The position numbers and the translations under genes are program-made. From contig NZ_CP020370.1 in assembly GCF_002813775.1 (NCBI RefSeq), positions 4,799,501-4,863,500 of the forward strand: a stretch of DNA of 64,000 nucleotides, given 5' to 3'. Below are positions 8,401 to 16,232 of this stretch, one piece after another. The DNA comes from Candidatus Thiodictyon syntrophicum. Lineage in GTDB: Bacteria; Pseudomonadota; Gammaproteobacteria; Chromatiales; Chromatiaceae. The stretch's first letter is position 1. Every line of letters begins with the position of its first letter. The notes beneath the pieces were generated by a model. It saw nothing but the letters and a program-made list of their open reading frames with translations. It did not search any database and had not been told where the DNA came from.

Positions 8401-8667
8401 AAAGTCCTCACCGACGAGAAGAATAGCCATTCACACCAAGCGAGGGCGATAATGGGATTATTTAATTCTATACAGATGATCAAAGTAGGCATGTTATTTT
8501 TGTGAGACTCGAAAGCGGTAAAATCTGTGAAATCCTCTCGGAAGAGGACTTCTATAAAATCGGAGTGAAAACTTTTGTCGATTATTTATAATTCGCCTCG
8601 GCGATCTGCCGATTTTTCCAGCACACAGATTGCGATATTCCCACGAATGTCCCCCATCAACGGGCGG

Positions 8668-9132
8668 TCAGTTGGCGTGCTGGCCGTGCTCGATAGCGTG
8701 AGTCTTGATCCAGTCGCGCAAGGCCGCATCGATGCGCGTCTGCCAGCCGGGGCCGTCGGTCTTGAAGAAGTCCAGCACCTCAGGGGAGAGCCGGATGGTG
8801 ATCGGGACCTTGGGGAATTCGGCTTTGGGGCGACCGGGCCGCACGAGCGGGCGCAGTTCGGCCAGTTCTTCGTCGGTTAATTCGTAGGTGTCGGGATCGG
8901 CGGCGATCCCCGCGCGGGCCTTGATCATCGTTTCGGCCGCGGCCCCGAGGTCTCACACCGGAGGTCGAGGCTTTAGCCGGACCCGGGGCGCGCTGACGCG
9001 CCGTCGACCGGCTTAAAGCCTCGACCTCCTGTCCCCTGCGGCCGGAACGACGATCAAGGCCGCGAGGATGCGCGCCTCTTCCTCCTCGCCGTTCAAGAGA
9101 AAGACGCGGCCGGATTTAGATGTGACATGCAT
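8668..9132 (-). pseudogene. brnA: BrnA-type antitoxin gene interrupted by a palindromic element
   Basis: The minus-strand 5' part reads MHVTSKSGRVFLLNGEEEEA, then RILAA, and the 3' part (8668-8928) reads AGIAADPDTYELTDEELAEL, then GRPKAEFPKVPITIRLS and FFKTDGPGWQTRIDAAL. The latter is the BrnA signature: a ribbon-helix-helix-like strand plus the GPGWQTRI motif. The halves are separated by a 145-bp palindrome (8917-9061) that introduces a stop. The downstream half can still start at an ATG within the palindrome (8926-8928) and would give an 86-aa BrnA core, so residual activity is possible. No brnT toxin gene is seen next to it. Confidence 0.75.
8917..9061. repeat. Nested palindromic MITE-like element inside brnA
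   Basis: Outer arms: GGCCTTGATCATCGTTTCGG at 8917 and its near-complement ending GACGATCAAGGCC at 9061. An inner pair follows, GGAGGTCGAGGCTTTAGCC with its complement ending near 9030, around a GC-rich tip (GCGCGCTGACGCGC). One arm alone recurs at 7830-7850, 22425-22442 and 37531-37545, which marks a dispersed repeat family. Confidence 0.75.
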
Positions 9133-9155
9133 AATCTCGAACATTTCTCGGGTGG

Positions 9156-9500
9156 CTAGGCCGCCACACGCCAACCAAGCTCGATGCGTACCGCCTCGTA
9201 GGGAAAGTGCAACTTTCCGTCGGCGGTCTTCTCGATCACGCCTGCCTTGGCCAGCGCCTGTGTGTCTGTGTGCGTGCCCTTCACATCGCGCCCGAGTCGC
9301 CGCGCCAACTCGCGCACCCCCACCGGCCCGGCGCCGGTCAACGCGCGCAGCAGCGGCCAGCGGCGGGCAGTCAGCACCGTGAACAGCAACTCCTCAGATG
9401 GGAAGGACAGCACAGCGTCAGATCCACGGTCTTGCAGCGCGTCCAACATGCGCGCCTTGGTGGTCTCAAGATCGCAAACATCGATCATCAGGGTTCTCAT
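9156..9500 (-). CDS. Winged-helix DNA-binding protein, probable antitoxin/regulator of the DUF6516 module
   Basis: A 114-aa protein (MRTLMIDVCDLETTKARMLD...) whose middle shows a winged helix: LFTVLTARRWPLLRALTG, then VRELARRLGRDVKGTHTDTQALAKAGVIEKT, a helix-turn-helix followed by the wing. It matches the HVO_A0114-type regulator group that is typically encoded directly downstream of DUF6516 genes. Its ATG overlaps the DUF6516 stop (ATGA), so the two are translationally coupled. It is intact, and would act as a DNA-binding repressor/antitoxin for its own operon; that role is inferred from family context. Confidence 0.75.
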   Translation of the reverse strand: MRTLMIDVCDLETTKARMLDALQDRGSDAVLSFPSEELLFTVLTARRWPLLRALTGAGPVGVRELARRLGRDVKGTHTDTQALAKAGVIEKTADGKLHFPYEAVRIELGWRVAA

Positions 9501-9800
9501 CGTTCGGTCCTCATCGCGAGCCATGTGGCGACATCGGCAAAGAAATCGTCCAGCAACTGCTGTCGCGAGACGAAGTGGTACGGCTTTTCCAGTTCGTCCG
9601 CGCCGACGTGCTTGTAGTCGCCCTTGCCGGTTTCGTTGTCGTAGCCGCAGCACGCAGCGATCATTCACGACCAAGACCAGTCGATATTTGTACTGATGAT
9701 CGCTTCCCCGCACCGGTTCCGGGACCTCCCATACTTTCAGTTCGACGAACGCCTCAGCGCTCAGGGTACGGCGGATGTCATGGATGGCGACGGCTGGCAT
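9497..9800 (-). pseudogene. DUF6516-family toxin gene with single-base frameshift
   Basis: The reading frame opens at ATG 9800 with MPAVAIHDIRRTLSAEAFVE, then LKVWEVPEPVRGSDHQYKYR, the DUF6516 start. At about 9645-9650 one extra G (GCTGCGGCTACGAC) shifts the frame. Removing it restores YDNETGKGDYKHVG, then FVSRQQLLDDFFADV and TWLAMRTER, ending in TGA at 9497. The uninterrupted-frame product would instead run into the antitoxin gene as a spurious fusion. Either a true inactivating mutation or a sequencing error at a short G run. Confidence 0.75.
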
Positions 9801-10016
9801 GTTGTCATTTTAGAAACACCCGCAAGTGTTGTCAATATAGAAACACGTTGACACCCTGCCCGCCCCCGCCGGGTCTGGCGCTGCGCCCGGCGCGGCGAGG
9901 CACGCAGGGGCTATCCAAGAAGCAAACTCCGCCACTCCAAGCACGGGAAAAGGGGTCAGTACCGAATGGCACCGAGTTAGGCTTTAAGAGCAACAACCGC
10001 ATAAGGAGAGCAGCTA

Positions 10017-10166
10017 TTGGTAATTGAAAATGTCCCTATGGTAAGCTGTCCACATTGTGGCGAAAGCTATTTGACGGCCGCCACTATGCACGAGATTGAG
10101 CGGATAAAGCTCCATAGGAAGAATTTGGCCGTTGAACGCCCCGTTTGCGTTGCCGAGTATGCGTAA
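10017..10166 (+). CDS. YgiT-type zinc-finger protein, short
   Basis: Begins at TTG 10017, with AAGGAGAG 7 nt upstream. It encodes 49 aa: VIENVPMVSCPHCGESYLTA, then MHEIERIKLHRK and a final ERPVCVAEYA. CPHC is one half of the zinc site usual in YgiT/MqsA-like small antitoxins, and the VIENVP lead-in is typical of their second half, so the N-terminal CxxC half seems to be lost. No DUF4258-type toxin is found upstream; the sequence before it is repeat DNA (GGGGTCAGTACCGAAT). Confidence 0.5.
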   Translation: MVIENVPMVSCPHCGESYLTAATMHEIERIKLHRKNLAVERPVCVAEYA

Positions 10167-10413
10167 GTCCTAGCCGCGGGAAAAGGTAAAGGGGTCAGAA
10201 TACTTTAATTAAAAAGGTAAAGGGGTCAGAATACTTTAATTAAGGGACAATAGGGGGCAATAGGCTACAGACCACGGTTTCCTCTCTCGAGCAGGACCGT
10301 AGGGCGGATGCCCGCCGGGCGATCCGCCATCGCCCGCGCACCGGGATGGCGGAACCGCTATCGGGTTCCGCCTTACACGGGCTCAAACCATTATCGATGC
10401 GTGGAGTAGTCAC

Positions 10414-10665
10414 ATGCTTGCGATTGAGATCGACACCGAAATTGCCCCCGACCGCGCCATTCATGTGCAGCTTCCCCAGGGGATACCTGCCACGCGGGCG
10501 CGTGTGATTGTGCTTTACGAGAGTGACGACATGTCGCGGTCGGACCCTGAAGGCCAGCATGGAAATCTCGATGACTTCCTGGCGGCGCTCCCACGCAATA
10601 CCCTAGGGCGTGATCGCGAGGAGATCGCGGCCTTGGTCGAGGCCGAGCGGGCGAGTTGGGATTGA
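10414..10665 (+). CDS. Antitoxin-like protein, right copy
   Basis: 83 aa, differing from the copy at 8081 by a Leu-to-Ser change (MSRSDPEGQHG against MSRLDPEGQHG). It is followed after 2 nt by the start of a truncated PIN toxin. The upstream 140 bp are shared with the other copy and contain an inverted repeat around GGCGGAACC...GGTTCCGCC, possibly its control region. With only toxin stubs present, both copies look like orphan antitoxins. Confidence 0.65.
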   Translation: MLAIEIDTEIAPDRAIHVQLPQGIPATRARVIVLYESDDMSRSDPEGQHGNLDDFLAALPRNTLGRDREEIAALVEAERASWD

Positions 10666-10667
10666 CC

Positions 10668-10784
10668 ATGACGCGTATCTTCCTTGACGCCTGCATCGTT
10701 ACCGACCTGTTCGAGGCCAAGCCCGAGCAGCAGAAAGTCCTCACCGACGAGAAGAATAGCCCTTCACACCAAGCGAGGGCGATA
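10668..10784 (+). pseudogene. VapC-like toxin stub, right copy
   Basis: MTRIFLDACIVTDLFEAKPE continues in frame for another 18 residues into the following gene. The second Asp-containing region and the rest of the PIN fold are missing, so it cannot be an active nuclease. In this copy the stub and the next gene form one uninterrupted frame of 160 codons, but the downstream gene has its own ATG and Shine-Dalgarno. Confidence 0.7.
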
Positions 10785-11147
10785 ATGGGGTTATTTAATT
10801 CTATATTTGCAGATCTCTATTGCCCAAAAACGGGCAGAATGAGCATGGATACGGAGATACAGATAAAATGGCAAGATCCAAGAGTCAGAGGGGCGAGTTC
10901 TTATCACGTAGGAGACATCCTTGAAGAAGTCGAAGATGAATACAATAATACTTGGATAAGGACGGATTTCATTTGCAATGTATGCTCAAGATTTACCAGA
11001 GGCTGGAAAGGAATAGAATATATTAAATCAGACGATCAAAGTAGGCATGTTATTTTTGTGAGACTCGAAAGCGGCAAAATCCGTGAAATCCTCTCGGAAG
11101 AAGACTTTTATAAGATCGGCGTGAGAATTTTTGTCGATTGTTTATAG
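10785..11147 (+). CDS. Conserved hypothetical protein
   Basis: 120 aa, MGLFNSIFADLYCPKTGRMS... The N-terminus contains one Cys-Pro (LYCPKTGR) followed by a beta-rich stretch EIQIKWQDPRVRG, then an acidic turn VGDILEEVEDEYNNTWI and CNVCSRFTRGWKGIEYI with a CxxC. This resembles a small zinc-binding beta protein in which the two Cys groups could share one metal. AGCGAGGGCG lies upstream of the ATG. It is AT-rich compared with its surroundings, which suggests transfer. The left duplicate keeps only its last ~35 codons. Function unknown. Confidence 0.6.
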   Translation: MGLFNSIFADLYCPKTGRMSMDTEIQIKWQDPRVRGASSYHVGDILEEVEDEYNNTWIRTDFICNVCSRFTRGWKGIEYIKSDDQSRHVIFVRLESGKIREILSEEDFYKIGVRIFVDCL

Positions 11148-11321
11148 TTTGCCATAGAGGATTCTCAGGAAGTTGCCTTTCCGTAGAGCCCTCTGTCCCA
11201 ATCCAGCCTGGCCTTTTGCTCCCCGGACATCTGAACGGTCGGCTCACTCCCGCGGGCGCGGGGAATACGGGCGCTTACGGATAGTAATGGGGCCAAGGTC
11301 TTGGGTGATGGGGTGCACACC

Positions 11322-11702
11322 TCATTTCGATGCCTCTCCAGCTAGCCGTAGCGCGTCCTCGACCACTCGGCTTCCAAGGTAGCCAAAGGCTTGCAGCTCC
11401 TGCTCCAACTCTCCGGATCGCGGCCGCGCGACCGGGATGCGCAACCGGCCCAGATGATCAATGAAATCGGGCAGGCTCATCCCCGCCAACCGGGCCGCCT
11501 TGCCCACGGAGATCGCCTCTTCATCGAACAATTTGGTCGCCAGGGCGAGCGCCACACCGCCCCGCAGGAGTTCCTCCTCGAAGGGCACCGCCACGAACAC
11601 CGGCTGGCCGTGTCTGGTGACGATCGAGAGCTTGCCGGACTCGGCCGCCTGTACCAGGTCACCGGTATGGTCGCGGAGTTCTCGGATGCTGAAGGTTTGC
11701 AT
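11322..11702 (-). CDS. Phd-type antitoxin fused to UPF0175 domain
   Basis: 126 aa. Residues 1-45 form a Phd/YefM-like DNA-binding antitoxin domain (MQTFSIRELRDHTGDLVQAA...TRHGQPVFVAVP). Residues 50-125 are a UPF0175 domain (KLFDEEAISVGKAARLAGMS, then LPDFIDHLGRLRIPV). In many genomes such proteins precede a DUF3368 PIN toxin; here none follows, because the next sequence on this strand is repeat and remnant DNA. It is thus probably an orphan antitoxin. The same family with its toxin still attached is present at 37599-38441. Confidence 0.8.
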   Translation of the reverse strand: MQTFSIRELRDHTGDLVQAAESGKLSIVTRHGQPVFVAVPFEEELLRGGVALALATKLFDEEAISVGKAARLAGMSLPDFIDHLGRLRIPVARPRSGELEQELQAFGYLGSRVVEDALRLAGEASK

Positions 11703-11746
11703 GGCGGTCTCTGTATTTTCGTCCGGGGTGATTGGGACAATCTAGC

Positions 11747-12308
11747 CTAAGCGGCGAGCCAATAGCAGCCTTGGATGGACGGGGCGAGGGTCTGGATGAC
11801 TGGCGCGATCTGCGCCTCCCGGCCGATGACGTAGTCGAGCACGATCAGATGGGGCTGTCTGGGCTGCCAGCGCGCCCAAGCGTCGCCGCAGGCCGCGAGG
11901 TCTTGGCCGCTTTCCAGGAAACCCGCTGGCCAGCCCTGGCCCCGCGCCCGCAGAGTCAACTCGCAGCCGAGTCGGCTCTTGCCCTGGCCGCCGACGCCAG
12001 CGATCTGCATCCAGGCGAAACCGCCCTCGCAGGCGAGAAAGGCTCGCCGCCGCATCATCGCCCTGCCCCGGACCAGGCGTTCCACGGCGCGGGTGCTGCA
12101 GCGGGTAAGCCTCTGTTCGGCGACGGGCGGGACACTGAGCTTGGACTCGGGCAGTCTGGCTTCCACAGCGCAGCTTGCCCTTGAGACACTTCAGCGCCAG
12201 GAGCAGAAAGCCGACGACGGCTCCCACCGCGATAAGGAGATCCGGGAGGTCCCTGTGCGCCGTTGCAATCTGTTCGAGCCAGCGAGGCAAGTCCAATACC
12301 GCGTCCAT
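11747..12308 (-). pseudogene. Remnant of a membrane-anchored STAND-type P-loop NTPase
   Basis: The first part (from ATG 12308) reads MDAVLDLPRWLEQIATAHRD followed by a single membrane segment LLIAVGAVVGFLLLAL. The frame then shifts near 12160-12180 and resumes with WMQIAGVGGQGKSRLGCEL, a Walker A motif (GVGGQGKS), then PHLIVLDYVIGREAQIAPVI, a Walker B-like strand. It ends after about 140 residues where several hundred would be expected. NTPases of this kind act as sensors in defence or signalling; this one is truncated and frameshifted. Confidence 0.7.
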
Positions 12309-12459
12309 CAGGGGCCCGGTTCGTTCGTCGATTGGCGGTATGCCAGGCTACCAGGGTCCGCAAGCTCCTGTCACGGTCGGTTCGGGCCTCGGCTGGGGAC
12401 AGCCGTTGTCCATCCGGCCAACGGTCATGAAGGCTCGTCCGTCACCCCGAAACATGTAA

Positions 12460-12565
12460 GTCCGGTGTGGGAGCGGACTGCGGCCGCGCTGCGGCGACCG
12501 CCGATGCCGCGCTCCCCGCGCGGCCCGTCGCGGCTGAAGCCGCTCCCGCAGCTTCGCTGCGCGAC
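12460..12565. repeat. GGGAGCGG...CCGCTCCC hairpin repeat in a gene-free stretch
   Basis: The 300 bp between the NTPase remnant and nifS hold no gene I can support. They contain a repeat with arms GTGGGAGCGG and GCGGCTGAAGCCGCTCCC. Related single arms (GTGGGAGCGGCTTCAGCCGC) occur at about 17765-17785 and 21378-21440. It may serve as a transcription stop for nifS. Confidence 0.5.
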
Positions 12566-12607
12566 TTTCACGGTCAGGCTGAAGCCTGAGACTCCAGGGG
12601 ACTGGCC

Positions 12608-13819
12608 TCAGGCGTAAGCGGGTGCGAAGGCCTTCTCTGGGTCGGCGACCGGGCCATCGACGCCCCAGTAGGGCGAGAGCTTGCGTAACTGGGCGACGAT
12701 GGGCGGGACGGCGCGGATGACCGTGTCGACCTCCGCCATGGTGTTGTAGCGGGAGAAGGAGAAGCGCACGGTGCCGTGGGCGGCGGTGAAGGGGATGCCC
12801 ATGGCACGCATGACGTGGGATGGTTCAAGCGATCCGGAGGTGCAGGCGGAGCCGGAGGAGGCGGCGATGCCCTGCTTGTTCAGGAGCAGGAGGATCGCCT
12901 CGCCCTCGATGTACTCGAAGGCGATGTTGCAGGTATTGGGCAGGCGGTTGGTCGGATCACCGGTGACGAAACAATGGGGGACGGCGGCCAGAATGCCTTG
13001 CTCCAGCCGGTCGCGCATCCGGCGCACCGAGGTCTTCTCGTCGTCGATGTGCGCCAGGGCCATGTCACAGGCCTTGCCCAGGGCGATGATGGAGGCGGTG
13101 TTCTCGGTGCCGGCGCGCCGGCCGCGCTCCTGGTGTCCGCCGCGCAGCAGCGGGCGAAAGCGGGTGTTGCGGCGCAGATAGAGGACCCCGACCCCCTTGG
13201 GGGCGTGGAGCTTGTGGCCGGAGAGCGACAGCATGTCGATGCAGGTCTCCTTCAGATCGATGGGGATCTTGCCGACCGCCTGGACCGCGTCGGTATGGAA
13301 CATGACCCCGGCGGAGCGCGCCAGTTCGGCCATCTCTTCCACGGGGAACAGGGTGCCCGATTCATTGTTGGCCCACATGATGGAGACGATGGCCACCCGC
13401 TCGGACAGCAGGTCCATGTATTCGCGGATGTCGAGCCGTCCCTTGCCGTTCACCTTGAGGCGGTGGACCTTGTAGCCCTCCTTCTCCAGTTGATCGCAGA
13501 GCGCCAGAATGGCCGGGTGTTCGACCACTGTAGTAATAATCTCTTTGCGGTCCGGCTGGGCCTTGAGCGCCGAGAGGATGGCGGTGGAGTCGGACTCGGT
13601 ACCGCAGGAGGTGAAGACGATTTCGGAGTCATGCTCGGCGCCCAGGAGTTGCTGCACCTGTTGGCGGGCCTGCTTGATGGCCAGCCCGACCCGATTGCCG
13701 AACTGGTGCAGCGACGACGGATTGCCGAATTGCTCGGTGAAATAGGGCAGCATGGCGTCCACCACCTCCGGCGAGACCATGGTGGTGGCGTTGTTGTCCA
13801 GATAGATGCCTTGGGTCAT
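12608..13819 (-). CDS. nifS: Cysteine desulfurase NifS
   Basis: 403 aa from ATG 13819 (MTQGIYLDNNATT). This PLP enzyme takes sulfur from L-cysteine for nitrogenase Fe-S cluster assembly. Residues seen: the cofactor Lys at about 203 in SLSGHKLHAPKGVG; the His/Asp pair in MFHTDAVQ; and the mobile-loop catalytic Cys at about 326 in SSGSACTSGS. FTSCGTESD (about 69-77) favours NifS over IscS. Length is normal. The frame is open 40 codons further upstream, but through repeat DNA, so MTQGIY is the start. It lies downstream of nifU on the same strand, separated by a repeat block, the usual order for the nif-specific Fe-S pathway. Confidence 0.95.
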   Translation of the reverse strand: MTQGIYLDNNATTMVSPEVVDAMLPYFTEQFGNPSSLHQFGNRVGLAIKQARQQVQQLLGAEHDSEIVFTSCGTESDSTAILSALKAQPDRKEIITTVVEHPAILALCDQLEKEGYKVHRLKVNGKGRLDIREYMDLLSERVAIVSIMWANNESGTLFPVEEMAELARSAGVMFHTDAVQAVGKIPIDLKETCIDMLSLSGHKLHAPKGVGVLYLRRNTRFRPLLRGGHQERGRRAGTENTASIIALGKACDMALAHIDDEKTSVRRMRDRLEQGILAAVPHCFVTGDPTNRLPNTCNIAFEYIEGEAILLLLNKQGIAASSGSACTSGSLEPSHVMRAMGIPFTAAHGTVRFSFSRYNTMAEVDTVIRAVPPIVAQLRKLSPYWGVDGPVADPEKAFAPAYA

Positions 13820-13931
13820 GGGCGTGCCTCGGTAAAGATGGAGCAGGAAAATCGAAAAATGAACCGCCGGGGGCGTTAAGCGAGGAAGCCCATAAAAGTT
13901 ACGGGGCTGGACAAGCCAGGAAGAAGAATTC

Positions 13932-14083
13932 GTCCGCAAATGAACGCAAATGAACGCAAATAAGAAGCTTGATCTCCGGCGATGATAGACTGGAACGAGG
14001 AGCGCCGCTCGCCTTCAGGCTGACGCTGGCCCCGCCATCAAGCCATTCTCCCATTTGCGTTCATTTGCGTTCATTTGCGGACA
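13932..14083. repeat. CGCAAATGAACGCAAATG palindromic repeat between nifU and nifS
   Basis: The left arm TCCGCAAATGAACGCAAATG (from 13932) is matched by CATTTGCGTTCATTTGCGGA (to 14083), with about 100 bp of loop. It has the same architecture as the CCACAGATGAACACAGATG hairpins of this window but a different word. A shorter version sits at 24245-24285 between truD and ispF. Confidence 0.85.
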
Positions 14084-14140
14084 ATACTCGTTTCGTATTT
14101 CTCCCCCGGCCCCTTTGCCCTGGTGACGGTACAGTCGCGC

Positions 14141-15016
14141 TTAGGCCCGCGCCCGCATCGCGCTCGCCGGCAGGACGCGCACGAATTCACCCAGGTCCTC
14201 GACGATACGCTGCTGTATCCCCTCGATGGTGGTGGAGGCCATCTGGCAGCCGGCACAGGCGCCGGTCATGTTCACATAGATGTTCTTGCCGTCGATCTCT
14301 ACCAGCTCCACGTCGCCGCGGTCGCGCTTGAGGTTGGGACGGATCGCCTCGATGGCGCTCTCGATGCGGCGGATGCGCTGCAGGGTGCCGAGCTTGGGGC
14401 GCTTGGCCGCGGGCGGCGGGGCGCCGGTGGGGTCGAAGGTGCGGCCCTGGTCCTTGAGCACCCGGGTCAGGATCTCCTCCACCCCCTCATGACAGGCGGA
14501 ACAGCCGCCGCCGGCCTTGGTGTAGTTCGTGACCTCCTCGACGCTTGAGAGCCCATTGGCGCGGATGGTCTCCTCGATCAGGACCGCATCGACCGCAAAA
14601 CACTTGCACACCAGCGCGCCTTCCTCATGGTCGTCCTTCCAGACCTCACCGCGGAAGTTGGCGACCGCCGCCTGGAGCGCCTCGCGCCCCATCACCGAGC
14701 AGTGCATCTTCTCCGGGGGCAGGCCGTCGAGATAGTCCGCGATGTCCTGGTTGCTGACCTTGAGCGCCTGATCAATGGTCATCCCCTTGACGATCTCGGT
14801 CAGCGCGGAACTCGAGGCAATCGCCGAGCCGCAGCCGAAGGTCTGGAAGCCGGCGTCTTTGATGACCAGCGTCTCGGGATCGACCTTGAGTGAGAGCCGC
14901 AAGGCGTCCCCGCAGGACAGGGACCCCACGTCCCCCACGGCGTTAGCGTCCGCCAGGGCACCGGCGTTACGGGGGCTGAAAAAGTGGTCTTTGACCTTTT
15001 CCGAGTAATCCCACAT
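14141..15016 (-). CDS. nifU: Fe-S cluster assembly scaffold NifU
   Basis: 291 aa with the three-part NifU layout. Residues 1-125 are the IscU-like scaffold, with cysteines in SCGDAL (about 35), TFGCGSA (about 62) and KMHCSV (about 106). Residues 135-185 are the permanent [2Fe-2S] domain with CKC...[10 protein letters not shown]. Residues 215-291 are the Nfu domain with the CxxC of [10 protein letters not shown]. It builds clusters from sulfur supplied by NifS and passes them to nitrogenase components. It stands between iscA (upstream) and nifS (downstream) on the minus strand, with palindromic repeats in both gaps. Confidence 0.95.
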   Translation of the reverse strand: MWDYSEKVKDHFFSPRNAGALADANAVGDVGSLSCGDALRLSLKVDPETLVIKDAGFQTFGCGSAIASSSALTEIVKGMTIDQALKVSNQDIADYLDGLPPEKMHCSVMGREALQAAVANFRGEVWKDDHEEGALVCKCFAVDAVLIEETIRANGLSSVEEVTNYTKAGGGCSACHEGVEEILTRVLKDQGRTFDPTGAPPPAAKRPKLGTLQRIRRIESAIEAIRPNLKRDRGDVELVEIDGKNIYVNMTGACAGCQMASTTIEGIQQRIVEDLGEFVRVLPASAMRARA

Positions 15017-15114
15017 GGCGTGTCTCCGGGGAAATGAAGTAATGATCTGCGCTTCGCGGTACTTAACGGCGCGACCTCAGGTAGCGGGGTGCTCCGGCAG
15101 CCCAGAAAGAGGAG

Positions 15115-15260
15115 TTATCCACAGATGAACACAGATTATCACAGATAATTCATTGACTTATGCTTGGCCAGGGACTCAGCTTGCCGGTGCTTGCGACAAT
15201 GACGATAAGCGCATGACAATCCGAAAGAAATCTGTGTCCATCTGTGTCCATCTGTGGATT
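15115..15260. repeat. CCACAGATG hairpin with long conserved core, copy 1
   Basis: The left arm starts with a perfect TTATCCACA (15115-15123) and runs into ACAGATGAACACAGATTATC. The right arm is TCTGTGTCCATCTGTGGATT, ending 15260. The 80-bp interior (ATTCATTGACTTATGCTTGG...AAGCGCATGACAATCC) recurs at 27358-27503 and 56929-57073 with few changes. Confidence 0.9.
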
Positions 15261-15267
15261 CTCAGGA

Positions 15268-15591
15268 TCAAGCACTGAACGACTTGCCGCAGCCGCAGCT
15301 TTGGGCGGCATTGGGATTCTCGAATCGGAAGCCGTTACCCTCCATGCTGTCCCTGAAGTCGACGGTGACGCCGTCCAGCATCGGCGCGCTGGCGGGGTCG
15401 ACGAAGACCTTCACCGGCCCGCACTCGACGATCGCGTCGTCGGCGCGCGCCGCCCCCTCCAGGGCCACAGCATATTGCAGGCCGGAACAGCCGCCGCCGG
15501 TGACTGAGATGCGCAGCCCGGCGACCGGGTCAGCGGACCCCTTGATGAAACGGCTGACGGCCTTCAGGGCGCTGGGGGTCAGGGTCAACAT
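15268..15591 (-). CDS. HesB/IscA-type iron-sulfur assembly protein (nif-associated)
   Basis: A 107-aa A-type carrier that shuttles Fe-S clusters. It starts at ATG 15591 (MLTLTPSALKAVSRFI); the three conserved cysteines appear in GGGCSGLQY (about residue 36) and in the C-terminal SCGCGKSF pair. It is the first gene of the minus-strand group iscA-nifU-nifS. The longer open frame upstream passes through non-conserved sequence, so the MLTLTPSA start is preferred. The A-type protein just ahead of nifU is a common arrangement in purple sulfur bacteria. Confidence in function is high. Confidence 0.9.
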   Translation of the reverse strand: MLTLTPSALKAVSRFIKGSADPVAGLRISVTGGGCSGLQYAVALEGAARADDAIVECGPVKVFVDPASAPMLDGVTVDFRDSMEGNGFRFENPNAAQSCGCGKSFSA

Positions 15592-15818
15592 GGTCGGATG
15601 CTCCAAATGGCTTGAGTCTTGCTTCGCTGTTGAGGAGGAAAAAAGCAATCCCCATGCCATGCAGTGAAGAGACTGTATGTCATTGTTGTTGAAGATCTCA
15701 TAACCCACTGCCGCCGGGCTTGTCGGCTCTGCCACAGCCCTGCGCAGTATTTTGGTCGGATTACCGACAGACCCGCCCAGCCAACCACTGCGCCTGCCAA
15801 AAAAGGGAGCAAGCCCCC

Positions 15819-16094
15819 ATGACGCTCGACCAACCGACCCTCGATCAACTCAACCCCGGCGACCTGGTCTATGCCGCCGCCGCCATCGTCAACGACGGGG
15901 GCATCCCGGACCTGGCGGCGGACGCCCTGATCGCCGCCCCCGGGACACGCGGCGTCATCCTCAAGATCGGGCACCTGGAGGAGGACCCGGAGCGCACCCT
16001 TTATCTGGTCCGCTTTGAGGGACCCGACCTGGTGCTGGGACCACCGACCGGGTGTTGGGCGGAGGAACTCGGCACCGAGCGGCCCGCGGCCTGA
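15819..16094 (+). CDS. nifZ: NifZ, P-cluster maturation factor
   Basis: A 91-aa protein (MTLDQPTLDQLNPGDLVYAA...) with the NifZ consensus: GDLVYAAAAIVNDGGIPD, then APGTRGVILKIGHLEEDPE and a final LGPPTGCWAEEL. NifZ helps complete the second P-cluster of the MoFe protein. It is divergent from iscA-nifU-nifS, sharing a 227-bp gap likely to hold both promoters; I looked for a sigma-54 GG-N10-GC element there and saw no convincing one. AAGGGAGC precedes the ATG. Confidence 0.9.
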   Translation: MTLDQPTLDQLNPGDLVYAAAAIVNDGGIPDLAADALIAAPGTRGVILKIGHLEEDPERTLYLVRFEGPDLVLGPPTGCWAEELGTERPAA

Positions 16095-16232
16095 TCTCCT
16101 CGCGACCCTGAGGCACCGATGGCGGAGCGCCCTACGGCGTCCGCCCGCCGCGGGTTTCCGCAACCCTGGTCGCCTTGTCCGGCGCGTGCGGCCGTCGTAG
16201 ACTCCGAGCCTGGACTCGAATGGTGGCCAGCG

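Larger units (their letters stand above)
7938..8590 (+). repeat. Duplicated segment, left copy (pairs with 10271-11150)
   Basis: From ACCACGGTTTCC at 7938 the sequence runs parallel to 10271 onwards with an offset of 2333 bp and only scattered differences. It covers a leader palindrome, the 83-aa antitoxin-like gene and a VapC stub. After 8470 the left copy lacks 223 bp present in the right copy and then rejoins it (offset 2556) to about 8590. A direct duplication followed by deletion in this copy. Confidence 0.9.
10271..11150 (+). repeat. Duplicated segment, right copy (pairs with 7938-8590)
   Basis: The fuller copy of the duplication. It contains the leader palindrome, the antitoxin-like gene, the VapC stub and an additional complete small gene (10785-11147) that the left copy has lost apart from its last ~110 bp. 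Confidence 0.9.

Noticed and set aside
12776-13879. 367-codon plus-strand frame opposite nifS
   Set aside because: Shadow of NifS; no ribosome site or conserved features.
15592-15818. Sigma-54 promoter between iscA and nifZ
   Set aside because: No clear TGGCAC-N5-TTGC match on either strand. A partial palindrome TCGGATTACCGA is present near 15757 but is too weak to call.
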